Assembly: GCA_012960475.1 (NCBI GenBank)
Contig: DUBE01000043.1
Coordinates: forward strand, 62,001-126,000
Direction: 5' to 3'
From: Planctomycetota bacterium
Lineage (GTDB): Bacteria > Planctomycetota > UBA1135 > GCA-002686595
Length of the DNA: 64,000 nt
Part shown: positions 53,490-62,351 of the stretch, in pieces
Layout of the letters: each line of letters begins with the position of its first letter
Position numbering within the stretch: the stretch's first letter is position 1
Notes under the pieces: generated by a model
Databases searched by the model: none
Told to the model about the DNA's origin: nothing
The model's input: the letters and a program-made list of their open reading frames with translations, nothing else
Program-made: the position numbers and the translations under genes

Positions 53490-53882
53490 GGGGACCTCGC
53501 GGTAACAGATGCTCCATCATGAAGCACCCGATTCTAAGCGACCAGTCAAGAATTGGCTCTGCCTCAGAACGAGAAAACAGTCCTTGATTAGCCCAAGGCG
53601 GGGCACTGGGCCGATTTCAGTTGAATCACTTGCCCCAAGAATCAGCAGATTCCGGCCCTCCTGACCCCAGACAGGAGGAAAGCAATAGCCCCACCAGGCT
53701 TGCAGGAGATGAGGCCCAGACAAAGCCGCCCCAGGACGCCGGCCGAAGGGGTAAGCCCCTCTTCCCGTCGACATTGACTACTGGATGGTTGATCAACGCC
53801 CACCTGGCAAGCCCCTTGAGTTGATTCTGAGCGGTGCAAACTGACAGAATCAACTTAGACAATCCTTCCGCTCCAGATCCAA
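53490..53882. other. Long intergenic region before the porin gene
   Basis: About 390 bases between the NahK-like gene start and the porin ATG. It should hold promoters for both directions. A stem-loop lies just before the porin (separate entry). I searched for tRNA and known riboswitch shapes by eye and found none that are convincing. Confidence 0.45.
53819..53855 (+). promoter_or_regulatory. Stem-loop in the porin leader
   Basis: AGTTGATTCTG at 53819-53829 and the exact inverse CAGAATCAACT at 53845-53855 form an 11-bp stem with a 15-base loop, 27 bases before the porin ATG at 53883. It could regulate translation or act as a protein or sRNA site. Confidence 0.45.
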
Positions 53883-55070
53883 ATGAAGACCCTCAGCCCT
53901 TCCTTCGTCTCCCTCGCGGCCATCACGCTCACTCCTCTGGTTCTGGCCGGCGGTGAGACCCATGCCTGGTCCGAATTAGACACTGCCCCCTCGGCTCCCA
54001 AGACAGCATTTGACAATTGGTCGGTGAGCTACAAAGACGGCCTCAAGGTCAGCAATGCTGATGGATCCAACTCGATCAAGATCGGGGGCCGCCTGATGTA
54101 CGACATGGGTTGGCAAGCAGGCGAAGACAAGGCTGTTGGCGAACAGGTAGAGTTCCGACGCGCACGACTGTTTGTCAAAGGACAGCTCAATGGAAATGTC
54201 TCTTACAAAGTCAATTACGACTTCGCTGTCTCCGGGAGCCCGGTGGCCCTCAAAGACATGTACATGCAGTTCGATGATCTGCAGGGAATCCGCGTGGGAC
54301 GCTTCAAGGAATACAACTCAATCAACAACCTGACCTCGTCCAAGTACATCACCATGATCGAACGCGCGGGCATCGTCAATGCGATTTCACCTGGTCGAGG
54401 CTCCGGAGCTGGCAAATTGTGGGAGATCGACGAAAACACGACCGCTGCCTTGGGCCTGTTCAAGGCCACATCCAACGGCTTCAGCGAAGATGCAGGGGAA
54501 TGGAGTGTAACTGGTCGCCTGACCCACCTCTTCGCTGACACGCTCCACTTGGGAGGTTCCGCATCAGCCCGAGGCGGTTCCGAATCGGATGTCAGCACCC
54601 GTCCTGGACACCACATGGATGGCAGCGTCACCTTGAGCGATGACGGACGCGCGCAAGACTCAAGCCTCTATGGACTGGAAACAGTCTGGCTCAACGGCCC
54701 CTTTAGCCTGCAAGCGGAATACATCAGTCAGGCCTTTGATTCAGCTAATGAAGCAAAAGTCAGCGGCTACTATATCACCGCCAGTTGGTTCACCACAGGC
54801 GAGCATCGGCCCTACGACAAATCCAACGGGTCCTTCTCCCGAGTCGTACCCTCGGGCAATGGCGGCGCATGTGAGTTGACAGCCCGCATGGACCACAGCG
54901 ATGGCGAAGACACCAATACGGTCGAAGTTGACGACCTGATCTTCGGCATCAACTGGTACACCGGCCGTAACTCGCGCATCATGCTCAATTACGTGATGGC
55001 CGACATCAATGACAGCGGAACCAAGACGGGTTACGACGCTCTTCTGCTTCGGTTCCAAGTCGACTTTTGA
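53883..55070 (+). CDS. OprO/OprP-like outer-membrane porin
   Basis: 395 residues. Signal peptide MKTLSPSFVSLAAITLTPLVLA, then KIGGRLMYDMGWQAGEDKAV and EFRRARLFVKGQLNGNVSYK, the typical start of phosphate-selective-porin O/P family barrels, and DMYMQFDDLQGIRVGRFKEY. The protein ends in LLLRFQVDF with a terminal Phe. Porins of this family pass phosphate, pyrophosphate or other anions. Substrate specificity is not provable here. The stop overlaps the start of the next gene by four bases. Confidence 0.9.
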   Translation: MKTLSPSFVSLAAITLTPLVLAGGETHAWSELDTAPSAPKTAFDNWSVSYKDGLKVSNADGSNSIKIGGRLMYDMGWQAGEDKAVGEQVEFRRARLFVKGQLNGNVSYKVNYDFAVSGSPVALKDMYMQFDDLQGIRVGRFKEYNSINNLTSSKYITMIERAGIVNAISPGRGSGAGKLWEIDENTTAALGLFKATSNGFSEDAGEWSVTGRLTHLFADTLHLGGSASARGGSESDVSTRPGHHMDGSVTLSDDGRAQDSSLYGLETVWLNGPFSLQAEYISQAFDSANEAKVSGYYITASWFTTGEHRPYDKSNGSFSRVVPSGNGGACELTARMDHSDGEDTNTVEVDDLIFGINWYTGRNSRIMLNYVMADINDSGTKTGYDALLLRFQVDF

Positions 55071-55822
55071 TGACACCTGCTGACCTTGCAGGCCGGACCT
55101 GCACAGGCCAGATCCAGCAGACCATTTTCCTCATGGTCGGCCTTGCTGTATCCCAACCCCTATCCGCCGCTCCCCAGGATGAACCTGAATTCCATGGGCG
55201 GCTAATGATCGATTTCCAGGGCAGCGAGCGAGCGATCAGTGCCCGACTGTACGGTGCACCACAAGATGGCAGCAAAGGCCTGCTGCACCTGGGGCTGGCG
55301 GCTATTTTCCGCGATGGCCATTCAACTGGCCTACAGTTCTCCGCGCGCCCAGGCGCACACGGCTCACCACAAATGATTGATACTGGCCTCCTGCCAGATG
55401 CACGTGCAGCAACGCTGGCTCTTGAACTTACTCACGCAAGTGGTCAATGGACAACTGTCGCAGAAGTCATGGCATCATCAGTTCAATTGCCCCAGAAAAA
55501 TGGGCTGACGATCGGCGGCGCACAAGTATCTGCGATCTACTCCTTCGACGATGAACGATCCCGGTGGGAGCCCGAGCGCGGCCGCTGGGGACGCGCACAA
55601 CTCGCAGTGGACAAGGTCTCGATCAAATGGGCAACCCGTATCACTTTCACGGATCTGGATAATGGCACGATAGAAGGGGGAGCCCAATTCGACTGGGGAT
55701 CTGGGCTCAACCTGCACTTCTCGTCGCGCTCACGGCTTATGCCGCACTATCAACGCTCAGAGCGCATTGGTGCAGGGGGCGGCCTAGATCAGCTGCTAAT
55801 CCGGGTTCAGATGGGGTTCTAG
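55067..55822 (+). CDS. Outer-membrane beta-barrel protein coupled to the porin
   Basis: 251 residues. Its ATG overlaps the porin stop (ATGA). The N-terminus has a hydrophobic stretch after a hydrophilic lead (QQTIFLMVGLAVSQPLSAAP), compatible with a signal peptide. The body has many alternating beta strands (FHGRLMIDFQGSERAISARL, GLQFSARPG, IKWATRITFTDLDNGTIEGG) and the protein ends in LLIRVQMGF. It looks like a half-size relative of OprO/P porins. It may be a porin partner or a degenerate duplicate, but the frame is intact. Confidence 0.75.
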   Translation: MMTPADLAGRTCTGQIQQTIFLMVGLAVSQPLSAAPQDEPEFHGRLMIDFQGSERAISARLYGAPQDGSKGLLHLGLAAIFRDGHSTGLQFSARPGAHGSPQMIDTGLLPDARAATLALELTHASGQWTTVAEVMASSVQLPQKNGLTIGGAQVSAIYSFDDERSRWEPERGRWGRAQLAVDKVSIKWATRITFTDLDNGTIEGGAQFDWGSGLNLHFSSRSRLMPHYQRSERIGAGGGLDQLLIRVQMGF

Positions 55823-55920
55823 GCCCCAAGCCGTGTTTTTTTGCCACAGGATGACGCCAGACTCTAGGGTAGAGACGTCGGGCCAATCTCGACCCTTCTT
55901 CTGGATCCCTTCGAAACCAA

Positions 55921-57075
55921 ATGAAAAACAACACTCTTATTGCAACTGTATGCGTTGCTCTCGCCTCTACTGCCTCCGCCCAATTCTCAGACGGCTTTGA
56001 AACCTACGCCAATGGCTCAGCCATTGAAGGCCAGGGTTCCTGGGGAAACTGGGACGGAGTGAATACCCTCTACAACACAGTTTCCAACGCTCAGGCATCA
56101 ACTGGAAGCCAATCGCTGAGCATCGTGGGCAGTGGAGATCCCGCCTGCGACTTCTGCTCGGATACGGTCAGCCCTCTAGGCGGTCCCTACACATCCGGTC
56201 AATGGGTCTTCTCCTGCAAGCAGTGGATTCCCAGCACCTTTGGTGGCACGACCTACTGGATCATGCTGAACCAATTTGCTGCGGGCGGCCCCTACAGTTG
56301 GTCGGTACAAGTCAACATGAACGGCAGCACGCTGCTGGTCTCACCAGACATCAACGGAGCGGCACTAACTCAGGGCCCCAACCAGTATCCCATCGTATTT
56401 GACGCTTGGGTGGAATTACGGGCCGAGATCGATTTGGATACAGACAACTGCTTGATCTACTACGACAACCAGCTGCTAGGCGAGTACACCTGGTCAATTG
56501 GTGTTTCCACGGCAGGACTTGCACAGATCGCTTCACTCGACCTCTTTCCTGCTAACAGCACCGTTTCGGCGGTTCTATATGACGACTTCAGTGTTGTCGT
56601 GGGAACCGGCGGCGGCCCCGGCGTCTACTGCAACCCGGCAAACTCAAACTCGGCTGGTGGCCCCGTTACTCTGGGCGGCTCGTCCTTCACTGGCCCCGGC
56701 GTTTTTCATCTAGATGCTACGGGCGGCCCTGGATCTGAATTTGGCTATTTTCTGGTGTCCGCAACTGCTCTGGATCCCGGTATCCCCGTCAGCACGGGAC
56801 GCCTTTGCCTTGGTGCCCCCATCGGCCGTTACACCGTCAACACCACAGGCTCGGGCATGAATTCGATCGGTCAATTCGATGGCTCCGGGATCTTCCAGAA
56901 CCTGGCGGGCACATCATCGGTGGGCTCGGGCTTCGACGTGCCAGCTGCGCTTCCCGATCCTCCCGCTGGTGTGATTTCAGCTGGCTCGACCTGGAACTTC
57001 CAGCTCTGGTACCGCGACGGCGGAGCAGGACCCGGTTCCTCGAATTTCTCAGACGGGATCTCGGTCACGTTCTGA
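55921..57075 (+). CDS. Secreted protein with LamG-like domain and planctomycete C-terminal domain
   Basis: 384 residues. Signal peptide MKNNTLIATVCVALASTASAQ, then FSDGFETYANGS and a jelly-roll-like beta domain (about 22-225) resembling a concanavalin/LamG fold, with a GSQSLSIVGSGDPACDFCSD segment. The C-terminal domain of about 150 residues starts YCNPANSNSAGGPVTLGGSS and ends AGSTWNFQLWYRDGGAGPGS, then NFSDGISVTF. It is homologous to the C-terminus of the protein at 3-1100. It is probably exported, and the C-terminal domain may sort or anchor it. No catalytic residue is evident. Confidence 0.85.
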   Translation: MKNNTLIATVCVALASTASAQFSDGFETYANGSAIEGQGSWGNWDGVNTLYNTVSNAQASTGSQSLSIVGSGDPACDFCSDTVSPLGGPYTSGQWVFSCKQWIPSTFGGTTYWIMLNQFAAGGPYSWSVQVNMNGSTLLVSPDINGAALTQGPNQYPIVFDAWVELRAEIDLDTDNCLIYYDNQLLGEYTWSIGVSTAGLAQIASLDLFPANSTVSAVLYDDFSVVVGTGGGPGVYCNPANSNSAGGPVTLGGSSFTGPGVFHLDATGGPGSEFGYFLVSATALDPGIPVSTGRLCLGAPIGRYTVNTTGSGMNSIGQFDGSGIFQNLAGTSSVGSGFDVPAALPDPPAGVISAGSTWNFQLWYRDGGAGPGSSNFSDGISVTF

Positions 57076-57110
57076 TCCGAGAATTGCCTGCCGCTCGGAG
57101 CTGACTTGCG

Positions 57111-58220
57111 TCAGTCCCCTGCGCTAAAGCTATAGAAGGCCGCTCCCTTGAGAGAGGGGGCGGCTTCATTTCTAAGCAACAAAGTACGGATCGTCCACAG
57201 ATCGCGGAATATGCGGTATTCAATAGCGGTCTTGTCCAGATAGTCCACACCAGAACTGCCCCCGGTTCCCACGCGACGCCCAATGACGCGCTCCACCATG
57301 CGCGCATGTCGCTGACGGTAGATCAGGAAAGCCTGCTCGACCTCAATCAAGCTGGCAAGAACTTCTCTTGGCCAGGCAAGCAGGGGCAATTCGCGATAGG
57401 TCTCTATGAACAGCATTGCGACTCGCGCACGCGCCCGTTGAGGGTCGTCCTTCACATCAGTTCCACGCAAGAACTCCTCAGTGGAGGCAATTTCACGGTC
57501 ATATAGATTGTCAATCCTCTTGTGGTCTGATTCAGGAGCCACCTCTCTGGCACGTTTGCGGGCCTTGTCCACTTCGTTTCGTTGACTCGCCAGGAAGTCA
57601 TCCAAGAAGTCCTCACTGATCTTGCTTGCTCCAGAGTCCCCATGGCGCACACCGTCAATCGGCGTACGCTCAAGCCACGAACGAACCGCATCGCGCAAAC
57701 TGGGTCCGTCCGCCTGGGTCTCACGCAAACGCTTGAGCGCACTGGAAGGAGAGCCGTCAGCATTTTTCAACGCAGCAATGTGACTGCCCGGGGAGCCAAG
57801 GGCCACGCGCTCATCATCATTGAGACCGAAGAGAACTTCAATTTGACGCATCTGAGCGCTCTGAAAACCACTGGCGGGCATCAGCTTGTTGCGGAAGGCA
57901 AGATACTCGCGTGTCCCGATGGTCTCGACCAGTTCAAAGTGATGCGCACCAATCTTAAAAATTGTTGTAATCCTCCGCAGCCGAGCAACCACCCGTGAGA
58001 GGTCTTGCTCTGAGACCTTGGGCAGCACGAATAGGTCGCGGGCAGCCAGCATGTCGTGACGCACAAGCTTGAACCACAGCTCGAAGACCTGATGCACTGT
58101 GATAAAGACCAGTTCCTCGTCCTCAAGAGTGGTCTCGTCTTTATCGAGACCGCCCTGCAGATTGAGCAGATCTTCCACGCGGATGTAGTCCCAGTAGGTC
58201 GTCGGAGGTTTAGTCGCCAT
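57111..58220 (-). CDS. Tryptophan 2,3-dioxygenase family protein
   Basis: About 369 residues from the ATG at 58220 (the frame is open to 58286). TDO landmarks are VHQVFELWFK (about 42-51), the heme-pocket block RHARMVERVIGRRVGTGGSS (histidine near 304) and GVDYLDKT. The family oxidises tryptophan to N-formylkynurenine with a b-type heme. No kynurenine formamidase or kynureninase is in the window, so the pathway context is open. It is divergent from bioB with about 60 bp between starts. Confidence 0.92.
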   Translation of the reverse strand: MATKPPTTYWDYIRVEDLLNLQGGLDKDETTLEDEELVFITVHQVFELWFKLVRHDMLAARDLFVLPKVSEQDLSRVVARLRRITTIFKIGAHHFELVETIGTREYLAFRNKLMPASGFQSAQMRQIEVLFGLNDDERVALGSPGSHIAALKNADGSPSSALKRLRETQADGPSLRDAVRSWLERTPIDGVRHGDSGASKISEDFLDDFLASQRNEVDKARKRAREVAPESDHKRIDNLYDREIASTEEFLRGTDVKDDPQRARARVAMLFIETYRELPLLAWPREVLASLIEVEQAFLIYRQRHARMVERVIGRRVGTGGSSGVDYLDKTAIEYRIFRDLWTIRTLLLRNEAAPSLKGAAFYSFSAGD

Positions 58221-58279
58221 GATTTCGCAGAGGATACGGATTCGCACCGGCCTGCGGGCAAGCGTTATCATGCAGCCCA

Positions 58280-59254
58280 ATGCCACCCCCTCCCCTACTC
58301 AGCAAGTCTCTGCCCGAGACCCTCCAACGACGGGCCATGGACCTCCTGGACCGCCCCCTGCTCGACCTGATCTTCGAAGCAGCCGACACTCATCGGGCCA
58401 ACCATGATCCAGTTCGTATCCAATGTGCCCACTTGTTCTCAATCAAGACCGGAGCCTGTCCAGAGGACTGTGGCTACTGCTCCCAGAGCGCTCACCATGC
58501 ATCAGACCTGCAGCGGGAAGCCCTGACTGATCTGGACAGCGTGCGAAGAGAAGCCCGCAAGGCGCGAGAGTCCGGCGCAGACCGACTCTGTCTGGGCGCG
58601 GCCTGGCGCAATGTCAAGGACGGTGCTGAGTTCGACCGGACACTTGAGATGGTGCGTGCGGTCAAGGATGAAGGCCTTGAAGCTTGCGCGACCCTGGGCA
58701 TGCTCGACCCATCCCAAGCGCAACGCCTACGCGAGGCAGGGCTTGACTACTACAACCACAACCTCGACACAGGCCGCAGTCATTACCAAAACATCGTGAC
58801 CACGCACACCTATGACGAGCGTCTGGACACCTTGCAAATTGCTCGAGATGCAGGATTGGCGCTTTGCTGTGGAGGCATCGTTGGCATGGGGGAAACCCGT
58901 GAGCAACGGGCGGAGTTCCTGGCCCAACTTGCGGCTCTCGACCCGACACCTGAGTCAGTCCCAATCAACTCTTTGGTTCCAGTGGCGGGAACTCCCCTTG
59001 AAAACCAGACTCCATTGCCTTGGAACGAAGTGGTCCGAATGGTGGCCGCAACCCGCATCATGCTGCCGAAGTCCACGGTGCGCCTCTCAGCCGGTCGTGA
59101 ATCCATGACCGAGGAAGCTCAGGCCTTATGTTTCCTGGCAGGCGCAAACTCGGTTTTCCTGGGCGAAAAACTCCTGACCACCCCGGGCCGCGAGCACACC
59201 GCTGACGCGAGCCTCTTCCGCAAGCTGGGAATGACCCCAGTTCAACAGGCCTGA
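58280..59254 (+). CDS. bioB: Biotin synthase
   Basis: 324 residues, first gene of a biotin operon. The radical SAM cysteines are in CPEDCGYC (about 60-67). Other BioB landmarks are CLGAAWRNVKDG, YNHNLDTGRSHYQNIV, GGIVGMGETREQRAEFL and INSLVPVAGTPL. The protein inserts sulfur into dethiobiotin using its auxiliary [2Fe-2S] cluster. The start is the ATG at 58280, 59 bp from the divergent tryptophan dioxygenase start. Confidence 0.96.
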   Translation: MPPPPLLSKSLPETLQRRAMDLLDRPLLDLIFEAADTHRANHDPVRIQCAHLFSIKTGACPEDCGYCSQSAHHASDLQREALTDLDSVRREARKARESGADRLCLGAAWRNVKDGAEFDRTLEMVRAVKDEGLEACATLGMLDPSQAQRLREAGLDYYNHNLDTGRSHYQNIVTTHTYDERLDTLQIARDAGLALCCGGIVGMGETREQRAEFLAQLAALDPTPESVPINSLVPVAGTPLENQTPLPWNEVVRMVAATRIMLPKSTVRLSAGRESMTEEAQALCFLAGANSVFLGEKLLTTPGREHTADASLFRKLGMTPVQQA

Positions 59255-59268
59255 AGCCACGATATCCA

Positions 59269-61092
59269 ATGCTGTCAATACAAGAACAGCTTGCAGATGA
59301 GCTAACCCAGCTGGAGAGGACCCATCAACGTCGCGAGACCATCTCGGCGCCCCAGCATGGAGACTGGTTCACCAATGATCTCTTCGGCCTCTCACAGGAT
59401 CCCCATGTGATCGCGCGGGCCAAGGCGGCTCTCGACCAATACGGTGCGGGCTCAAGGGCTTCCCGTGCCCTGGGGGGAGATTCGCCCCTGCACATGGAAG
59501 CTGAAGCCCTCGTTGCTGACTGGCTTGGAGCACCCCGAGCCTTACTATTCCCTTCCGGCTGGCAGGCTTGTGCGGGGGTATTGGGCGCCCTTGTGGGCCG
59601 GGGAGATGTGATCTTCTGCGATCGCATGCTGCACGCCTCGCTAATCGATGGCGCGCGACTGACCCGGGCGCGACGCGTCATCACTCCCCACCTGGACCTT
59701 GCAGCCCTTGAAAATGCGCTGCGTCAGAGCAAGGGTGCCCGGCGACGGCTGATCGCAACCGAGGGAGTGTTCAGCATGGACGGGACCGCTCCGAACCTCG
59801 TGCGCCTCTCAGAATTAGCCGTAGAGTACGATGCCTGGCTGTTGATCGATGAGGCTCACTCCGCCGGGGTGTTGGGGCCAAAGGGACGGGGTGCTTGGGC
59901 CGCGGCATGTGAAGAGGGTGCACTCGACGCGAACCTCGTCAGCCGCATCGTAACCGGCGGTAAGGCGCTCGGATGTGCCGGCGCATTCGTGCTCGGAAGT
60001 AGTGAATTGCGCGCCCTGATGCTCACCAAGGCACGCTCGTTCCTCTTCACGACAGCGCCCTCCCCAGCAGTAACTGGCGCACTCTGCGGAGCAATTGAAC
60101 GGATACAAGAACTGGATCAGGAGCGCATCCAGCTGCGAACCCAGGCCCGACATCTGGCCCAAGAACTCGACCTGCCAACCCCTGCCGGTGCAATTGTTCC
60201 GATCCCGATTGGCAGCAGCGAAAGAGCCATGGAGGTGGCACTCAAATTACGCGACCAGGGCATTCAAGTGCGGGCGGTAAGACCGCCAACCGTGCCCCAT
60301 GGAGAGAGCCGCATCCGAGTTGTGCTGCACTCAAACCAGACAACGACACAAATCGATCAACTGGTAGAAGCTCTCCGGAATCTCGATTGGACCCCGAACT
60401 CAACACCCAAGAAACAGGCGAGTGCGGCCCGAGCCCTGTGGGTCTTGGGAACTGACACGGATGTGGGCAAGACGGTTGCCAGCGCAGGGCTCCTGCACGC
60501 ACTTCAAACCCTGGGCAGATGCGGATACTGCAAGCCGGTGCAAACCGGTAGCCAGGACCCACTGGGCAGCGATACGAATGAAGTTCAGCGCCTGGCACCT
60601 GAAGTCTTGGTTTGCGCCCCAGCCATCGAGCTGCCCCTACCAGCTTCGCCACATGAAGCAGCCGCTGCTGTGGAAACCCGAATTGACCTGCTGCAACTCA
60701 ATGGCTGGTTGAATGAACAGTTACGCAAGCAAACCAGCGGAGTCTTGGTGGTCGAGCCTGCCGGAGGTCTACACGTACCGCTCACGACGGAAGTCTTGAC
60801 CTCTGACTGGTGCGCGCAGAGGGGCGAGGATCTGGTATTGGTTGCTCGCTCGGGTCTCGGAACTTTAAACCACACCCTCTTGACCATGGAGGCTCTGATC
60901 ACCCGCAACCTGCACCCAAGAGCCTTGATCCTGGTAGGGACACCTCACGATTCCAATCGACGCACTCTTGTCGAGCGAGTAGGCTGCCCAGTGGTTGAAC
61001 TTCCCCTGCTGGAACCATTGACCAGCGACAGCATCAAGGCTTGGGCGTTGAGTTCAGGCATGCCAGAAATCCTGAAGCCCCTCTTTCCATGA
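59269..61092 (+). CDS. bioF-bioD: Fused 8-amino-7-oxononanoate synthase / dethiobiotin synthetase
   Basis: 607 residues, a fusion. Residues about 1-372 are BioF (AONS): GAGSRASRALGGDSPLHMEA, FPSGWQACAGVLGAL, IDEAHSAGVLGPKGRG and the PLP lysine in IVTGGKALGCAGAF (about 232). It condenses pimeloyl thioester with alanine. After a linker (about 375-388), residues about 389-607 are BioD: GTDTDVGKTVASAGLL (Walker A, about 394-402), YCKPVQTGSQ and VVEPAGGLHVPL. It closes the ureido ring with CO2 and ATP. The frame is uninterrupted, so both activities should come from one polypeptide. The gene sits between bioB (14 bp) and bioA (overlap ATGA). Confidence 0.94.
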   Translation: MLSIQEQLADELTQLERTHQRRETISAPQHGDWFTNDLFGLSQDPHVIARAKAALDQYGAGSRASRALGGDSPLHMEAEALVADWLGAPRALLFPSGWQACAGVLGALVGRGDVIFCDRMLHASLIDGARLTRARRVITPHLDLAALENALRQSKGARRRLIATEGVFSMDGTAPNLVRLSELAVEYDAWLLIDEAHSAGVLGPKGRGAWAAACEEGALDANLVSRIVTGGKALGCAGAFVLGSSELRALMLTKARSFLFTTAPSPAVTGALCGAIERIQELDQERIQLRTQARHLAQELDLPTPAGAIVPIPIGSSERAMEVALKLRDQGIQVRAVRPPTVPHGESRIRVVLHSNQTTTQIDQLVEALRNLDWTPNSTPKKQASAARALWVLGTDTDVGKTVASAGLLHALQTLGRCGYCKPVQTGSQDPLGSDTNEVQRLAPEVLVCAPAIELPLPASPHEAAAAVETRIDLLQLNGWLNEQLRKQTSGVLVVEPAGGLHVPLTTEVLTSDWCAQRGEDLVLVARSGLGTLNHTLLTMEALITRNLHPRALILVGTPHDSNRRTLVERVGCPVVELPLLEPLTSDSIKAWALSSGMPEILKPLFP

Positions 61093-62351
61093 GCGACTTG
61101 ATCCAAAGAGATGGCAAAGTCTGCTGGCATCCCTTCACCCAACACGGACTTGAGAGCGAGCCCCTCGCGGTAGTGGGAGCCAAGGGTGCACAGCTTGAGC
61201 TGGAAGACGGCCGCAAGCTTGTCGACGGCATCAGTTCCTGGTGGGCGACCCTGCATGGGCATGGGGAAGAGACAATCCTCAAGGCCATCAACGAACAATA
61301 CGGGCGTCTCGATCATGTGCTCTTCGCCGGGGCTACCCACGAGCCAGCGGTGCGCCTCGCAGAAAGACTATGTGCTCTGGCGCCACAGGGGCTAAATCGA
61401 GTGTTCTTCTCGGACGATGGAAGCACGGCAGTGGAAGTGGCGCTGAAGATGGTGGTCCAGCGCTGGGTCCTGCGCGATCAGCCCCTGCGCCGCACATTTG
61501 TGGCCTTCGAAGGGGCCTACCACGGAGACACCTTTGGGGCCATGGCGGTCGGCGACCCCGACCCTTTCTTCGAGGCCTTTCGGCCGCTGCTATTTGATGT
61601 TCGCCGAGTCGGGCTGGACGCCCAGAAGGTCGGCGCTGCCCTGGATGACCTGGGCGAGAGGGCCGCAGGAGTCATCGTCGAACCGCGTCTGATGGGTGCA
61701 GCAGGCATGAAGATTCAGCCCACTGGTTTCTTGAAGAGCCTGGAAGAGGCTGTGCACTCGCGGGACTTGCCCCTTATCGCAGACGAGGTCTTCACCGGAT
61801 TCGGCCGCACTGGGAGGCTCTTTGCTTGCGACTCCGAAGATGTCACGCCAGACCTGTTGTGCTTGGCCAAGGGACTGACGGGCGGTATGTTCCCCCTCTC
61901 CGCGACCCTGGCCCGCGAGGAGTTCTTCGAGGACTTTCTCTCCAGCGACCGCTCGCGGGCGTTCTTCCACGGGCACACCTTCACCGCCCATCCGGTGGGC
62001 TGTGCTGCGGCTCTCGCATCCCTGGATCTAATCGCAGATCATGACACGCCGCGATTGTTTGAACGCATCGGAAAGCGACTGTTCAGGTCTTTGGCCGATC
62101 TCAATCAAAATCCAAGGGTGCATAACCTGCGGCAACTCGGAGGCATGGTTGCCTTTGAGCTTTCTAGCGACCAGCCAGAAGGATATCTCGCCGCACGCAG
62201 CCAATGCCTTCGCAAGGTCGCTCAGGAACACGGCGTCCTGCTTAGGCCTCTAGGCGATACTCTCTACGCATTGCCGCCCGCCTGCACCAACGAGCAGGAA
62301 CTCGATCAGATTGCTTCTGCTTTGCACGCCATGGTGAAGACCAATGACTGA
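61089..62351 (+). CDS. bioA: Adenosylmethionine-8-amino-7-oxononanoate aminotransferase
   Basis: About 420 residues from the ATG at 61089, which overlaps the bioFD stop. Family blocks are CWHPFTQHGLESEPLAVV, DGISSWWATLHGHGE, FSDDGSTAVEVALKM, EGAYHGDTFGAMAVG and the PLP lysine in LCLAKGLTGGMFPLSATL (about 261). BioA uses SAM as amino donor to make 7,8-diaminopelargonate. The stop lies inside the next gene (8 bp overlap), which suggests tight coupling. Confidence 0.96.
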   Translation: MSDLIQRDGKVCWHPFTQHGLESEPLAVVGAKGAQLELEDGRKLVDGISSWWATLHGHGEETILKAINEQYGRLDHVLFAGATHEPAVRLAERLCALAPQGLNRVFFSDDGSTAVEVALKMVVQRWVLRDQPLRRTFVAFEGAYHGDTFGAMAVGDPDPFFEAFRPLLFDVRRVGLDAQKVGAALDDLGERAAGVIVEPRLMGAAGMKIQPTGFLKSLEEAVHSRDLPLIADEVFTGFGRTGRLFACDSEDVTPDLLCLAKGLTGGMFPLSATLAREEFFEDFLSSDRSRAFFHGHTFTAHPVGCAAALASLDLIADHDTPRLFERIGKRLFRSLADLNQNPRVHNLRQLGGMVAFELSSDQPEGYLAARSQCLRKVAQEHGVLLRPLGDTLYALPPACTNEQELDQIASALHAMVKTND

